Below, piece after piece: positions 9,939-19,269 of a stretch of DNA of 64,000 nucleotides. Position 1 is the stretch's first letter. Each line of letters opens with the position of its first letter. The notes under the pieces are model-generated. The model worked only from the letters and a program-made list of their open reading frames with translations, had not been told where the DNA came from and did not search any database. The translations under genes and the position numbers were made by a program. The stretch is from positions 217,007-281,006 of the forward strand of contig VHBB01000001.1 of NCBI GenBank assembly GCA_016872155.1, in the 5' to 3' direction. Source of the DNA: Sphingomonadales bacterium (GTDB lineage Bacteria > Bacteroidota > Bacteroidia > Chitinophagales > Chitinophagaceae).

Positions 9939-10535
9939 TTGTACTCCGAACTGATTACTGCGCTAAGCTCCGCCACCTGGTGGGAATGGGCCGCCGTTAT
10001 CAGTGGCATTACGAGCGTCTGGTACAGTCGTCAAGAAAATGTATGGGTCTACCCGCTCGGACTCATCAATACCATTATCTACACCTGGATTAGTTTTGAG
10101 GCGCACCTGCCTGGTGAGGCCCTCGTTAATTTTTATTACACGGCCATGAGTATCTATGGGTGGTATTGCTGGCTGCAACGAAACGAAAAGAAACTTCAGG
10201 TTCGTTTTAGCTCGGCAACGTATTGGAAAGCGCAGTTAACTTTTTTTGTGGTTTGCTACGGGGTCTTGTATTTGTCGCTGGTCTATCTAAAACAGAATTT
10301 CTTCGAAGGGACCATTCCCTGGGCCGATGCACTGGCCTCTGCCGCCGCCTTTACCGGCATGTGGCTGATGACACAGAAAAAAGTAGAGAGCTGGTACTGG
10401 TGGTTACTCACTAACATAACGGCTATTCCACTGTACTATACCAAGGGGTTGGCATTGACCAGCCTGTACTATTTGGTGTTGACACTACTTGCCATCGACG
10501 GGCTGATCAAATGGAAAAAACTGGCCACCGCATGA
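9939..10535 (+). CDS. pnuC: Nicotinamide mononucleotide/riboside transporter PnuC
   Basis: ENVWVYPLGLINTIIYTWISF, multiple TM helices, YGWYCWLQR, WALLTN-like WYWWLLTNITAIPLYYTKGL. Confidence 0.9.
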   Translation: MYSELITALSSATWWEWAAVISGITSVWYSRQENVWVYPLGLINTIIYTWISFEAHLPGEALVNFYYTAMSIYGWYCWLQRNEKKLQVRFSSATYWKAQLTFFVVCYGVLYLSLVYLKQNFFEGTIPWADALASAAAFTGMWLMTQKKVESWYWWLLTNITAIPLYYTKGLALTSLYYLVLTLLAIDGLIKWKKLATA

Positions 10536-11101
10536 TCAAGAAGATCGTTATTATAGGACCCGAGAGCACCGGCAAGAGCACGCTTTGCCAAGAGCTGGCC
10601 GATCATTACCAAACTGAGTGGTGCCCCGAATATGCCAGAACATTCTTGCAACAACAAGGCAAACAACAAGGAAGTCCGTACACATTCGACGACTTGCTCA
10701 CCATCGCCAAAGGACAACTGGCCCTCGAAGACCACACCTTATCGCTTGTTCAAGAAAAAGAGCGTCGCCATGGCGACCCCACTAAAGTATGGCCCTACTT
10801 TATTGATACCGATATGTATGTAATGAAAGTATGGTCCGAGTTCGTATTCAACAAGTGCCACCGTTTTATCGTAGAGCAGATCTTGCAGCGTCGTTACGAC
10901 CATTACCTGCTCTGCAACACCGACCTGCCTTGGGTAAAAGATGAACTGCGTGAATATCCCGATCTGGCCACCCGCGAAAAATTATTGCTCTATTACAAAG
11001 ATTGCATGCTAAATCAATCGACCCCTTGGACACTGATCAGCGGGACGGCCAAGAGTCGGCTTACGCAGGCTATCAAAGCCATCGATCCCTTGCTGTCTTA
11101 A
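10532..11101 (+). CDS. AAA/NadR-like nicotinamide-riboside kinase family protein
   Basis: VIIGPESTGKSTLCQELA, EYAR; starts inside the pnuC stop (ATGA overlap). Confidence 0.82.
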   Translation: MIKKIVIIGPESTGKSTLCQELADHYQTEWCPEYARTFLQQQGKQQGSPYTFDDLLTIAKGQLALEDHTLSLVQEKERRHGDPTKVWPYFIDTDMYVMKVWSEFVFNKCHRFIVEQILQRRYDHYLLCNTDLPWVKDELREYPDLATREKLLLYYKDCMLNQSTPWTLISGTAKSRLTQAIKAIDPLLS

Positions 11102-11802
11102 CGATTTTCGATAAGCGCCCGAATGGCATCATCATAAAACAAATGATGCATTTGACCCACAATAAAAGACGCTCTACGTTGCATATACCCCGAAGCCGGT
11201 TGAACGCGATACTTCTTAGGGTTCGGAAGCGAAGCAGCGATCAGGGCCGCTTCGTACCGAGATAGTTTTCGGGCCGGCTTATTGAAATACCGCTGAGCGG
11301 CCGCCTCTATTCCATAGATACCCGGGCCCATCTCGATTACATTCAAGTACACCTCGAGGATCCTTTTTTTACCCCAGATCCATTCGATCATAAAGGTAAA
11401 ATACACCTCGAGCCCTTTTCGGACCCAGCTGCGCCCCTGCCACAAAAAAACATTTTTGGCCGTCTGCTGACTAATGGTGCTGCCCCCCCTGAGTCGATTG
11501 GGCTTTCGTTTATTATACGCAAAAGCTTTTTGAATTCGCTCCCAATCAAACCCGCTATGCGAAACAAACAATTGGTCTTCCGAAGCCAATACGGCCAGTC
11601 GTGCATAAGGGGCCACCTGGTCGGCCCTTACATAGTTGCGTCGAAGCCCATCTTTAGAGACCCACGCCGTTAGCTGCGTAAGGGTTATGGGTGGGTCGAC
11701 CCATTTTAGCAGTACGATATAGACAAGCTGAAAAATAAAAAGGTAAAGTAAGGCCCGCTTTATTCTAAACCACCACGACCTGTTTGCAGCAGCAACTGCC
11801 AT
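11098..11802 (-). CDS. mtgA: Monofunctional biosynthetic peptidoglycan transglycosylase
   Basis: ASEDQLFVSHSGFDWERIQKA, RLRGGSTISQQTAKNVFLWQGRSWVRKGLEVYFTFMIEWIWGKKRILEVYLN. Confidence 0.93.
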   Translation of the reverse strand: MAVAAANRSWWFRIKRALLYLFIFQLVYIVLLKWVDPPITLTQLTAWVSKDGLRRNYVRADQVAPYARLAVLASEDQLFVSHSGFDWERIQKAFAYNKRKPNRLRGGSTISQQTAKNVFLWQGRSWVRKGLEVYFTFMIEWIWGKKRILEVYLNVIEMGPGIYGIEAAAQRYFNKPARKLSRYEAALIAASLPNPKKYRVQPASGYMQRRASFIVGQMHHLFYDDAIRALIENR

Positions 11803-11817
11803 TGATAGTTAATTAAA

Positions 11818-13353
11818 TCAGTTAGTAGAACGAGATCGTAAAAAATTGTCCCAATCGGTAAGCATCTTTCCTTTCATGACCCGCGGAAACTTATGCTGGC
11901 TACCCAACTTTCCGCGCTGCTCCATAAACTGTAGAAAGACCGCCTCGGGAAGCACCTCCAAGAAGATCTCCTTTAAGGCACTATCCCTTTCTATACCATA
12001 ATCATCGTTCAAGTCGCGCAGGTGGCTATCGATGCGTTGACGAAGTTTCTCCGGATCGACCTTATCGTCGGTGGCAATGTACCAGCGATGCGCAAAGAAC
12101 TGCTCGTACGGAAACCCCGTAACCGTATATTCGGGAATACTGATATTGAATTCCTCGCTAACCAGTTCGATGGCCTTGTTCATATTGTCTACACTCAGGT
12201 GCTCGCCGGTCAGACTTAAAAAATGTTTGATACGGCCGGTAATAACCACTTCTGATTTTTCGATATCCACAAATCGTATCGTGTCGCCGATCAAATAGCG
12301 CCATGTTCCGGCATTGGTACTTATTACCAACGCATATTCTTTTTCAAGAACCACTTCGTGGATCATGAGCGCCCTATGGCCCCGCAACAGGTTTCCATCG
12401 GCATCAAAATTTTGCTCATCGAACGGAATAAACTCAAAAAAGATATTGTTGTTGAGAATCAGTTGCATGCCCTTGGCATGTTCGCGGTGCTTGAAACCAA
12501 TAAACCCTTCGCTCGACAGATAATTCTCGACATACACGATCGGCTTGCCGAGTAACTTTTCGAATCCTTTTCGGTAGGGCTCAAAGGCGACGCCGCCATG
12601 TACAAAAAAACTGAAGTTGGGCCATATCTCGTGAATGTGGTTGACCTTATAATACGCAATGATCATCTCGATGCACATTTGGCACCAAGCCGGTACGCCC
12701 ACTATAAAACCAATATCCCAATTGGGAGCTTGTTCTACGATCTCGTTCAACTTCTGGTTCCAATCGGTAATGGCCGCAATGCGTCCGCCGGGCTTATAAA
12801 AAGTCTGAAACCAGAAAGGTCTTTTTTTGGCCAGTATACCGCTTAGGTCGCCGGCATACCAGCCGGCCTTTCCTTTTTTAAGACCCGTGGCGCCGCCCAG
12901 CATCAAAAATCCCTTGGTCATAGCCCTTTTGCTCGCCTCTTCGTAGCGGATCAAACTCAATAGCTGTCGCAAGTAATTGATCATGTTGCTGCGTAACAGA
13001 TCGTTGGTAACCGGTATGTATTTGCTGGCCGCTTCGGAAGTGCCTGAACTAAGGGCATAATACTTGATCTTGCCGGGCCAGGTTACATCGGGGGTGCCAT
13101 CCAGGGTTTGTATCCACCACTCATTGTAGATCTTATTGTAATCGTGAACCGGAACCAATTCTTGAAAGCGCTTACCGGGGTGTTTGCTAAATAAGGCTTC
13201 GTCGAAATGATACTGTTGGCCAAAGGCAGTAAAGCGGGCTTTGCGAAGCAGCTTCTTTAAGACACGCAATTGCTGTCGGCGCGGATCGCTTACACCCAAG
13301 CGAAGGGCCGAAGCCAAACTGCGTGGTAAACTGCTATCTAAAAATGAAGCCAT
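11818..13353 (-). CDS. GH3-fold (auxin-responsive promoter family) acyl-adenylate/amidosynthetase-like protein
   Basis: YYALSSGTSEAASKYIPVT, FVHGGVAFEPYRKGFEKLLG, YLSSEGFIGF, YRLGDTIRF-like WRYLIGDTIRF, FLSLTGEHLS. Confidence 0.88.
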   Translation of the reverse strand: MASFLDSSLPRSLASALRLGVSDPRRQQLRVLKKLLRKARFTAFGQQYHFDEALFSKHPGKRFQELVPVHDYNKIYNEWWIQTLDGTPDVTWPGKIKYYALSSGTSEAASKYIPVTNDLLRSNMINYLRQLLSLIRYEEASKRAMTKGFLMLGGATGLKKGKAGWYAGDLSGILAKKRPFWFQTFYKPGGRIAAITDWNQKLNEIVEQAPNWDIGFIVGVPAWCQMCIEMIIAYYKVNHIHEIWPNFSFFVHGGVAFEPYRKGFEKLLGKPIVYVENYLSSEGFIGFKHREHAKGMQLILNNNIFFEFIPFDEQNFDADGNLLRGHRALMIHEVVLEKEYALVISTNAGTWRYLIGDTIRFVDIEKSEVVITGRIKHFLSLTGEHLSVDNMNKAIELVSEEFNISIPEYTVTGFPYEQFFAHRWYIATDDKVDPEKLRQRIDSHLRDLNDDYGIERDSALKEIFLEVLPEAVFLQFMEQRGKLGSQHKFPRVMKGKMLTDWDNFLRSRSTN

Positions 13354-13416
13354 GGTATGTAACCAGAATAAGATGCTAAGGTAAGCAATTGAGCCATCGA
13401 GGCAGTATCTTCGCGC

Positions 13417-14202
13417 ATGCTTCGCTCTACCCTTATAGCAGCCACTAAGGCTGGCGCCGAAGAGAACGTACGTTTCTTTCAGCGATCATTTGCCATTCAT
13501 AATAAAGAAGGGGTCAATAACCTGGTTACCGAGGCCGATCATGCAGCAGAGAAAGCCATTCTGGCCGTGATCAGAGATGCCTATCCCGATCACCAGATCT
13601 TGGCCGAAGAGAGTGGCAAGCTTACGCAAGATTCTGCCTATACGTGGATCATCGATCCCATTGACGGTACCGTCAACTTCGCACAAGGCATTCCGCTAAA
13701 CTGCGTATCGATCGCCATTGAGCATAATGGACAAATAGTGATGGGCGCCGTTTATAATCCGCATCTCAATGAATTCTTTTTTGCAGAAAAGGGCCAGGGC
13801 GCCACACTCAACGATACACCCATTCGCGTAAGTAGCAAGACGGAGACCCTTCGCTCTTGTTTGGTTACCGGTTTTCCGTATACCTATATCAACGAACCCA
13901 ACGGGCCACTCGAGGTCTTCGAGCGCTTTGTTCGAAAAGGCGTTCCGGTGAGACGTCTGGGCTCGGCAGCTATCGATCTTTGCTGGGTAGCTTGTGGTCG
14001 CTTCGATGGATTCTTCGAGCAAAAACTTGAGCCCTGGGATAGCGCCGCCGGTTATTTGATCGTAGAAGAGGCCGGAGGAAAGGTTACCGATTTTTCGGGA
14101 CTATCCTTTTCGGTCTACCAGCATAAGATACTGGCCACCAACGGAAAGATTCACGAAGAAATGCTGCAGGTAATCAATGGGCAAAAAGAACTTCAATTGT
14201 AG
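13417..14202 (+). CDS. Inositol monophosphatase family protein
   Basis: NLVTEADHAAEKAI, ILAEESG, WIIDPIDGTVNFAQGIP, LEPWDSAAGYLIVEEAGGKVTD. Confidence 0.93.
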   Translation: MLRSTLIAATKAGAEENVRFFQRSFAIHNKEGVNNLVTEADHAAEKAILAVIRDAYPDHQILAEESGKLTQDSAYTWIIDPIDGTVNFAQGIPLNCVSIAIEHNGQIVMGAVYNPHLNEFFFAEKGQGATLNDTPIRVSSKTETLRSCLVTGFPYTYINEPNGPLEVFERFVRKGVPVRRLGSAAIDLCWVACGRFDGFFEQKLEPWDSAAGYLIVEEAGGKVTDFSGLSFSVYQHKILATNGKIHEEMLQVINGQKELQL

Positions 14203-14205
14203 TAT

Positions 14206-15240
14206 ATGAGCAACGAACGTACCGAGATCGGTTCACTGGGCGAGTTTGGATTAATCGAACACTTGACCCGCAACATAGAATTACAACAGGCCTCTTCGAT
14301 CGTAGGAGTAGGAGATGATGCGGCCGTTATCGATCACTTCGGTAAACAAACTGTCGTTACCACAGACTTGCTCTTAGAAGGCGTGCATTTCGATCTCATG
14401 TATACGCCACTCAAGCACCTGGGATACAAAGCAGCGGTGGTCAATCTTAGTGATATCTATGCTATGAACGCACAGCCGACACAACTAGTGGTCAGCATTG
14501 GCATTAGCAATCGCTTTAGCGTAGGGGCCGTAAGTGAGATCTACGAGGGCATCTATGCCGCCTGCAGCAAATATGGCGTAGACCTGGTGGGCGGCGATAC
14601 CAGTTCTTCGCAAAAAGGATTGGTCTTATCGGTTACTGCCATTGGCGAAGTCGCACCCGATACCTTCGTAAAAAGAAGCACTGCGCAAAAGGGAGACCTG
14701 CTTTGTGTTAGCGGAGATCTTGGTGCCGCCTATGTGGGGTTGCTGTTCTTAGAGAGAGAAAAGAAAATATTCTTAGAGAGCCCACAGGTGCAGCCCGATC
14801 TCGAGCAAGAGCAATATGTAATCGGTCGCTTGCTAAAGCCCGAAGCCCGAAAAGACATCATTGAATTTTTGAGCAAGGCTGCTATTACTCCTACGGCCAT
14901 GATGGACATTAGTGATGGATTAAGCTCCGATGTCTTGCACCTCTGTAAACAAAGTCAATTGGGTTGTGTACTCTACGAAGAGAAAATTCCCGTTGCAGAG
15001 GCCACCCGGCTGGCGGCCTATAAATTCGAGATCGATCCTACGGCCTGTGCGCTGAGCGGGGGCGAAGATTATGAACTGCTCTTTACACTTTCGCAAGCCG
15101 ACTACGATAAACTCGTACTCAATGAACAGATCAGTGTTATCGGATATATGACCGAGGCCGAACAGGGAGCTACTATTATCACCAAAGGAGGCTCTACCTA
15201 TCCGCTTACCGCCCAAGGCTGGAATCACCTTAAGAAATAA
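14206..15240 (+). CDS. thiL: Thiamine-monophosphate kinase
   Basis: GVGDDAAVID, VTTDLLLEGVHFD, GGDTSSS, MMDISDGLSSDVLHL, ALSGGEDYELLFT. Confidence 0.95.
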   Translation: MSNERTEIGSLGEFGLIEHLTRNIELQQASSIVGVGDDAAVIDHFGKQTVVTTDLLLEGVHFDLMYTPLKHLGYKAAVVNLSDIYAMNAQPTQLVVSIGISNRFSVGAVSEIYEGIYAACSKYGVDLVGGDTSSSQKGLVLSVTAIGEVAPDTFVKRSTAQKGDLLCVSGDLGAAYVGLLFLEREKKIFLESPQVQPDLEQEQYVIGRLLKPEARKDIIEFLSKAAITPTAMMDISDGLSSDVLHLCKQSQLGCVLYEEKIPVAEATRLAAYKFEIDPTACALSGGEDYELLFTLSQADYDKLVLNEQISVIGYMTEAEQGATIITKGGSTYPLTAQGWNHLKK

Positions 15241-15241
15241 A

Positions 15242-16033
15242 CTAGCTCAGCAGTTCAAATGCATCTCCATCCTTTAAAAAAGGAAATTGTTCGCGGATGC
15301 GCTGTAAGGACTCCTTCTCTAGGGATATCGTGTGTATACAAGGCTCATCCTTTTTCGTAAATAAGATCTCTCCTAGCGGATCGATGACCATCGAATCGCC
15401 GCTATGATAAATTTGATGTCCATCTTCGCCCACACGATTGACCCCGATTACATAACATTGATTTTCGATGGCGCGCGCCTGCAACAACTGCATCCAAGCC
15501 GTTCGGCGTTTTTCTGGCCAGTTAGCCACATAGATCAGTAGATCATACTCGGGCTGTCCCTGAACTGACTGCTGACGCGACCAAACCGGAAACCGCAAAT
15601 CGTAACAGATCTGCAAGTTGATCTTGAATCCATTGGCCGATGCGATCAATCGTTTGGTTCCGCGCTGGTAGTGACGATCCTCTCCGGCGTAGGCGAATAA
15701 ATGTCGTTTATCGTAACGACCCAACTCGCCGGTTGGCAACACCCAAAGAAGCCGATTGTAATACCGGCCCTCTTCTTCTATTATAAGACTGCCGGTCAGG
15801 ATCAACTGCAGACGCCGGGCCATAGACTGCATCCACTGCACCGTAGGTCCATCCATGGTCTCGGCCAGTTGCCGGGTCTGCATACTAAATCCGGTACTGA
15901 ACAGCTCGGGTAGCACGACCACTTGGGTTTTTCCCTGTAGTGAAGCCAGCTGCGTTTCGAGGTGCTGCAGGTTAGAGGCCTTGTCTTCCCAGACAAGGGC
16001 CGTTTGTATAAGCGAGATCGTAAGCGAAGCCAT
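15242..16033 (-). CDS. Nitrilase/omega-amidase family amidohydrolase
   Basis: VVLPELFSTGFSM, YDKRHLFAYAGEDRHY, LQICYDLRFPVW, nitrilase E-K-C triad. Confidence 0.93.
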   Translation of the reverse strand: MASLTISLIQTALVWEDKASNLQHLETQLASLQGKTQVVVLPELFSTGFSMQTRQLAETMDGPTVQWMQSMARRLQLILTGSLIIEEEGRYYNRLLWVLPTGELGRYDKRHLFAYAGEDRHYQRGTKRLIASANGFKINLQICYDLRFPVWSRQQSVQGQPEYDLLIYVANWPEKRRTAWMQLLQARAIENQCYVIGVNRVGEDGHQIYHSGDSMVIDPLGEILFTKKDEPCIHTISLEKESLQRIREQFPFLKDGDAFELLS

Positions 16034-16040
16034 AAAAAAT

Positions 16041-16520
16041 TTATTTAGTAGCCGATCGGCACCTGGCCAGGGCCGTCCTGATCAACTCGGGCTCAAAGCC
16101 CCTGGCAATCAGGTAATCGGTGGTTTTTTTATAACGAATAATATACTGATGCGCTGACAAGAGCTCGTATTTTTCAGCGGCCAGCTTCGATAGCACCGCT
16201 ACGTAATCGTCTTCGTCGATCTGCCCCAGTGCCTTTTTGATACAAAAGTCGCTGACCTTTTTTTGCTTCAACTCGTAGCGTATCCGTTGGCGGCCCCAGT
16301 GCTTGGCACGCCACTTGCCACCGGCAAAGGCCATCGCAAATCGCTCTTCGTTCAGATAATCATCCTCAATAAGGCTAGAGAGAATGGCATCATGCTCCTT
16401 TTTTGCACAGTTGAGCTGTCGCAATTTATCGCGCACCTCTTGGTGAGAACGCTCCTGGTATGCGCAATAATGGCGCAGCTTTTGCAGGGCCTGCTCGGGA
16501 GTCAATGCCTTTTTATACAT
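16041..16520 (-). CDS. recX: RecX-like regulatory protein
   Basis: ALQKLRHYCAYQERSHQEVRDKL, DDYLNEERFAMAFAGGKWRAKHWGRQRIRYELKQKKVS. Confidence 0.88.
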   Translation of the reverse strand: MYKKALTPEQALQKLRHYCAYQERSHQEVRDKLRQLNCAKKEHDAILSSLIEDDYLNEERFAMAFAGGKWRAKHWGRQRIRYELKQKKVSDFCIKKALGQIDEDDYVAVLSKLAAEKYELLSAHQYIIRYKKTTDYLIARGFEPELIRTALARCRSATK

Positions 16521-16578
16521 CCCTTCAAAACTACCCAAAAAATCAGTAGTTTCGCTCGTAACCCACAATAGAGATTGT

Positions 16579-17694
16579 ATGAAATTCATAGCGAATTCTT
16601 CGGTACTGCTCAAACAACTTCAGCACATTTCGGGCGTTATCAATACCAACACCGTGCTTCCTATTTTGGAAGACTTTTTGTTCGAGATCGAAAAGAATAA
16701 ATTGACCGTAGTGGCCACCGATCTCGAAACGGTCATGCGCGTACAATTAGACATCGAGGCCAAAGACGCCGGCAAAGTGTGTATTCCGGCCCGCATCCTA
16801 ATGGATTCGCTTAAGAATATTGGTGATCAGCCCCTCACCTTTACCATCGACAAGAATTTTGCCATCGAAATTACCAGTGACAATGGTAAGTACAAGGTGA
16901 TGGGAGAGAATCCCGACAATTTTCCGAAAGAACCAACGGCAGACGACACTACTTCTTTTTCTATGACCGCCGCAGGCCTTCTTACGGCTATCAACAAAAC
17001 TATTTTTGCCACCAGCAACGACGATCTGCGTCCGGCCATGACAGGTGTTTTTTTCGAACTCGATAAAAAAGGAATGCAGTGTGTGGCTACCGATGCGCAC
17101 CGACTTGTGCGCTACAAGCGCACCGATGTCAAGTGCCCCAAGTCCGATTCGTTCATTGTGCCCCGCAAACCACTCAACCTGGTCAAGGCGGCCATTCCGG
17201 TAAGCGACGAAGAAGTAACGCTCAGCTATAACAGCAATCACTTGTTTATTCGCTATGGCACTACGCAAATGAGTTGTCGCCTTATCGATGCCCGCTTTCC
17301 AGATTATAAAGTGGTGATTCCCGCCGAGAACCCCTATCGCCTTACCGTCAATACGGCTGACTTTCAGAGCGCCCTTCGTCGCGTTAGCATCTTTAGTAAC
17401 AAGAGTACGAACCAGGTAGCCTTGAATATCTCTGGCAGTGAATTGCAAATGGCCGCACAAGATGTCGACTTTAGCTTCGAAGGCAACGAACGAATGAAAT
17501 GCCAGTATTCCGGCGAAGACCTGGTGATCGCCTTTAATGCAAAATTTCTAATCGAGATGCTGGGCGCAGCCGATAGCGAAGAGGTCAACCTCGAACTTTC
17601 TACGCCTACCAAGGCCGGTTTATTGAAACCCTGCGATGCAAGCGATAACGAAGAATTGCTGATGTTGGTAATGCCGCTGATGCTGAATCAATAA
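16579..17694 (+). CDS. dnaN: DNA polymerase III beta sliding clamp
   Basis: HISGVINTNTVLPILEDFLFE, ATDLETVMRV, LIDARFPDYKVVIP, LVMPLMLNQ terminal. Confidence 0.97.
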   Translation: MKFIANSSVLLKQLQHISGVINTNTVLPILEDFLFEIEKNKLTVVATDLETVMRVQLDIEAKDAGKVCIPARILMDSLKNIGDQPLTFTIDKNFAIEITSDNGKYKVMGENPDNFPKEPTADDTTSFSMTAAGLLTAINKTIFATSNDDLRPAMTGVFFELDKKGMQCVATDAHRLVRYKRTDVKCPKSDSFIVPRKPLNLVKAAIPVSDEEVTLSYNSNHLFIRYGTTQMSCRLIDARFPDYKVVIPAENPYRLTVNTADFQSALRRVSIFSNKSTNQVALNISGSELQMAAQDVDFSFEGNERMKCQYSGEDLVIAFNAKFLIEMLGAADSEEVNLELSTPTKAGLLKPCDASDNEELLMLVMPLMLNQ

Positions 17695-17703
17695 CTGTGT
17701 TCT

Positions 17704-18534
17704 ATGGATACCTGGTCTTCGGTGATCAACTATTTTCAGGATCTCGAGCAACGACCCCTCGAACGAATGGCCATCTTGGTCGGTGGGCTTTTGTTCTTCT
17801 GGGTACTCGAAGGGGCCATCCCGGTCTTTTCGCTTCGCTATCGCACCACCAAACTCAATCACGCCGCCGTCAATTTTGCCTTTACGGTCATTCACCTGAT
17901 TATTCACAGTCTACTCGCCATTATTATCGTAGGACTTTCTGATTGGTGTCAGACACATTCGTTTGGGATCGTACACTGGACTCAAGCGGGCATCGGCTGG
18001 TCTGTGCTAATCGGTGTGCTGGCACTCGACTTTAGCAGTTGGTGGGTGCATTGGGTCATGCACCGCTCGTCTTGGCTCTGGAAGTTTCATCTCATTCATC
18101 ACAGCGACACCAAAGTAGATGTGACGACCGGATTGCGGCATCATCCCGGAGACAGTTTGCTGCGAGGACTATTTTTTATTCTCTTTATTTTTATTTCGGG
18201 CGCTCCCATGTATGCGGTTATGATCTATCAAACCCTCGTCGTAGGCTTTACAGCCTTTACCCATGCCAATATATCGCTACCGCCTGTCGTCGATAAAATA
18301 GTCAGCTATCTATTCGTGTCGCCCAATATGCATAAAGTGCATCATCACCGGTCACAGCCCTATACCGATACCAACTATGGAGCCGTCTTATCGATCTGGG
18401 ACAGAACACTTGGTACGTTTTCGCAGTTGGCCATTCACGAGGTTCAATATGGCATCGATCGCTATTATCCTGCCGAGAAAGACGAAGAGCTGGGCAGCTT
18501 GTTAAAAAATCCATTTCTTTCTTCTAACGATTAA
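17704..18534 (+). CDS. Sterol desaturase/fatty acid hydroxylase family protein
   Basis: Histidine boxes HWVMH, HLIHHSD, HKVHHHR; TM segments. Confidence 0.92.
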   Translation: MDTWSSVINYFQDLEQRPLERMAILVGGLLFFWVLEGAIPVFSLRYRTTKLNHAAVNFAFTVIHLIIHSLLAIIIVGLSDWCQTHSFGIVHWTQAGIGWSVLIGVLALDFSSWWVHWVMHRSSWLWKFHLIHHSDTKVDVTTGLRHHPGDSLLRGLFFILFIFISGAPMYAVMIYQTLVVGFTAFTHANISLPPVVDKIVSYLFVSPNMHKVHHHRSQPYTDTNYGAVLSIWDRTLGTFSQLAIHEVQYGIDRYYPAEKDEELGSLLKNPFLSSND

Positions 18535-18546
18535 GTGCAGTTGCGT

Positions 18547-19269
18547 ATGAAGGCCATCGCCATGATCCCTGCCCGCTTCGAAGCCTCGCGATTTCCGGGC
18601 AAGTTAATGCAACTACTCGGCGACAAGACCGTCATTAGAAGAACGTATCAAGCAGCGCTGGACACCGGGCTTTTCGATCAAGTAGTGGTAGTTACCGATA
18701 GCGATCGCATAGAAGAAGAGATCACTAAATACGGAGGGCAGGTGCTCAGAAGCAAGCGGCCCCACGAAAGTGGAACCGACCGAATCGCCGAAGTGGCGCA
18801 AGACAGCCCCTTCGACGTTATCGTAAATGTGCAAGGAGATAGCCCTTTTATTAAAAAAGAACCCCTGCAACAATTACTGGCCCAGTTCAATGACCCCACC
18901 GTACAAGTCGGATCGCTCATGCGCCCCCTTACCCAAGCGGACGATATTCAAAACCCCAATGTGGTAAAAGTGGTGGTCGATCTCAACAACAATTCGATCT
19001 TCTTTAGTCGCAGCGTTATTCCTTTTCTGCGCGACCCGCAAGCAGCAGCGCCCTATTACGAGCATATCGGGGTCTATGCCTTTCGCAAAGAAATGTTGCT
19101 GAAATTTACCGCGTGGCCGCTGACCCCGTTGGAGAAAACAGAAAAACTGGAATGCCTTCGGCTATTAGAGCATGGTATTTCTATTCGTATGGTGCTGACC
19201 GCCGAAAAAGGAGTAGAGATCGACACCCCGCAAGACCTCGAAAAAGCGCGCGCGCTGTTGGGACTTTAA
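18547..19269 (+). CDS. kdsB: 3-deoxy-manno-octulosonate cytidylyltransferase
   Basis: AMIPARFEASRFPGKLM, VVTDSDRIEEEI, SGTDRIAEV, VNVQGDSPFI, IGVYAFRKEMLLKF. Confidence 0.95.
   Translation: MKAIAMIPARFEASRFPGKLMQLLGDKTVIRRTYQAALDTGLFDQVVVVTDSDRIEEEITKYGGQVLRSKRPHESGTDRIAEVAQDSPFDVIVNVQGDSPFIKKEPLQQLLAQFNDPTVQVGSLMRPLTQADDIQNPNVVKVVVDLNNNSIFFSRSVIPFLRDPQAAAPYYEHIGVYAFRKEMLLKFTAWPLTPLEKTEKLECLRLLEHGISIRMVLTAEKGVEIDTPQDLEKARALLGL

Noticed and set aside
13417-15240. IMPase-thiL as part of a novel cluster
   Set aside because: Both are ordinary housekeeping genes; adjacency alone is not informative.
16798-17460. 220-aa minus-strand ORF
   Set aside because: Fully antisense to dnaN, which has clear family motifs; long antisense ORF is a coding-frame shadow.
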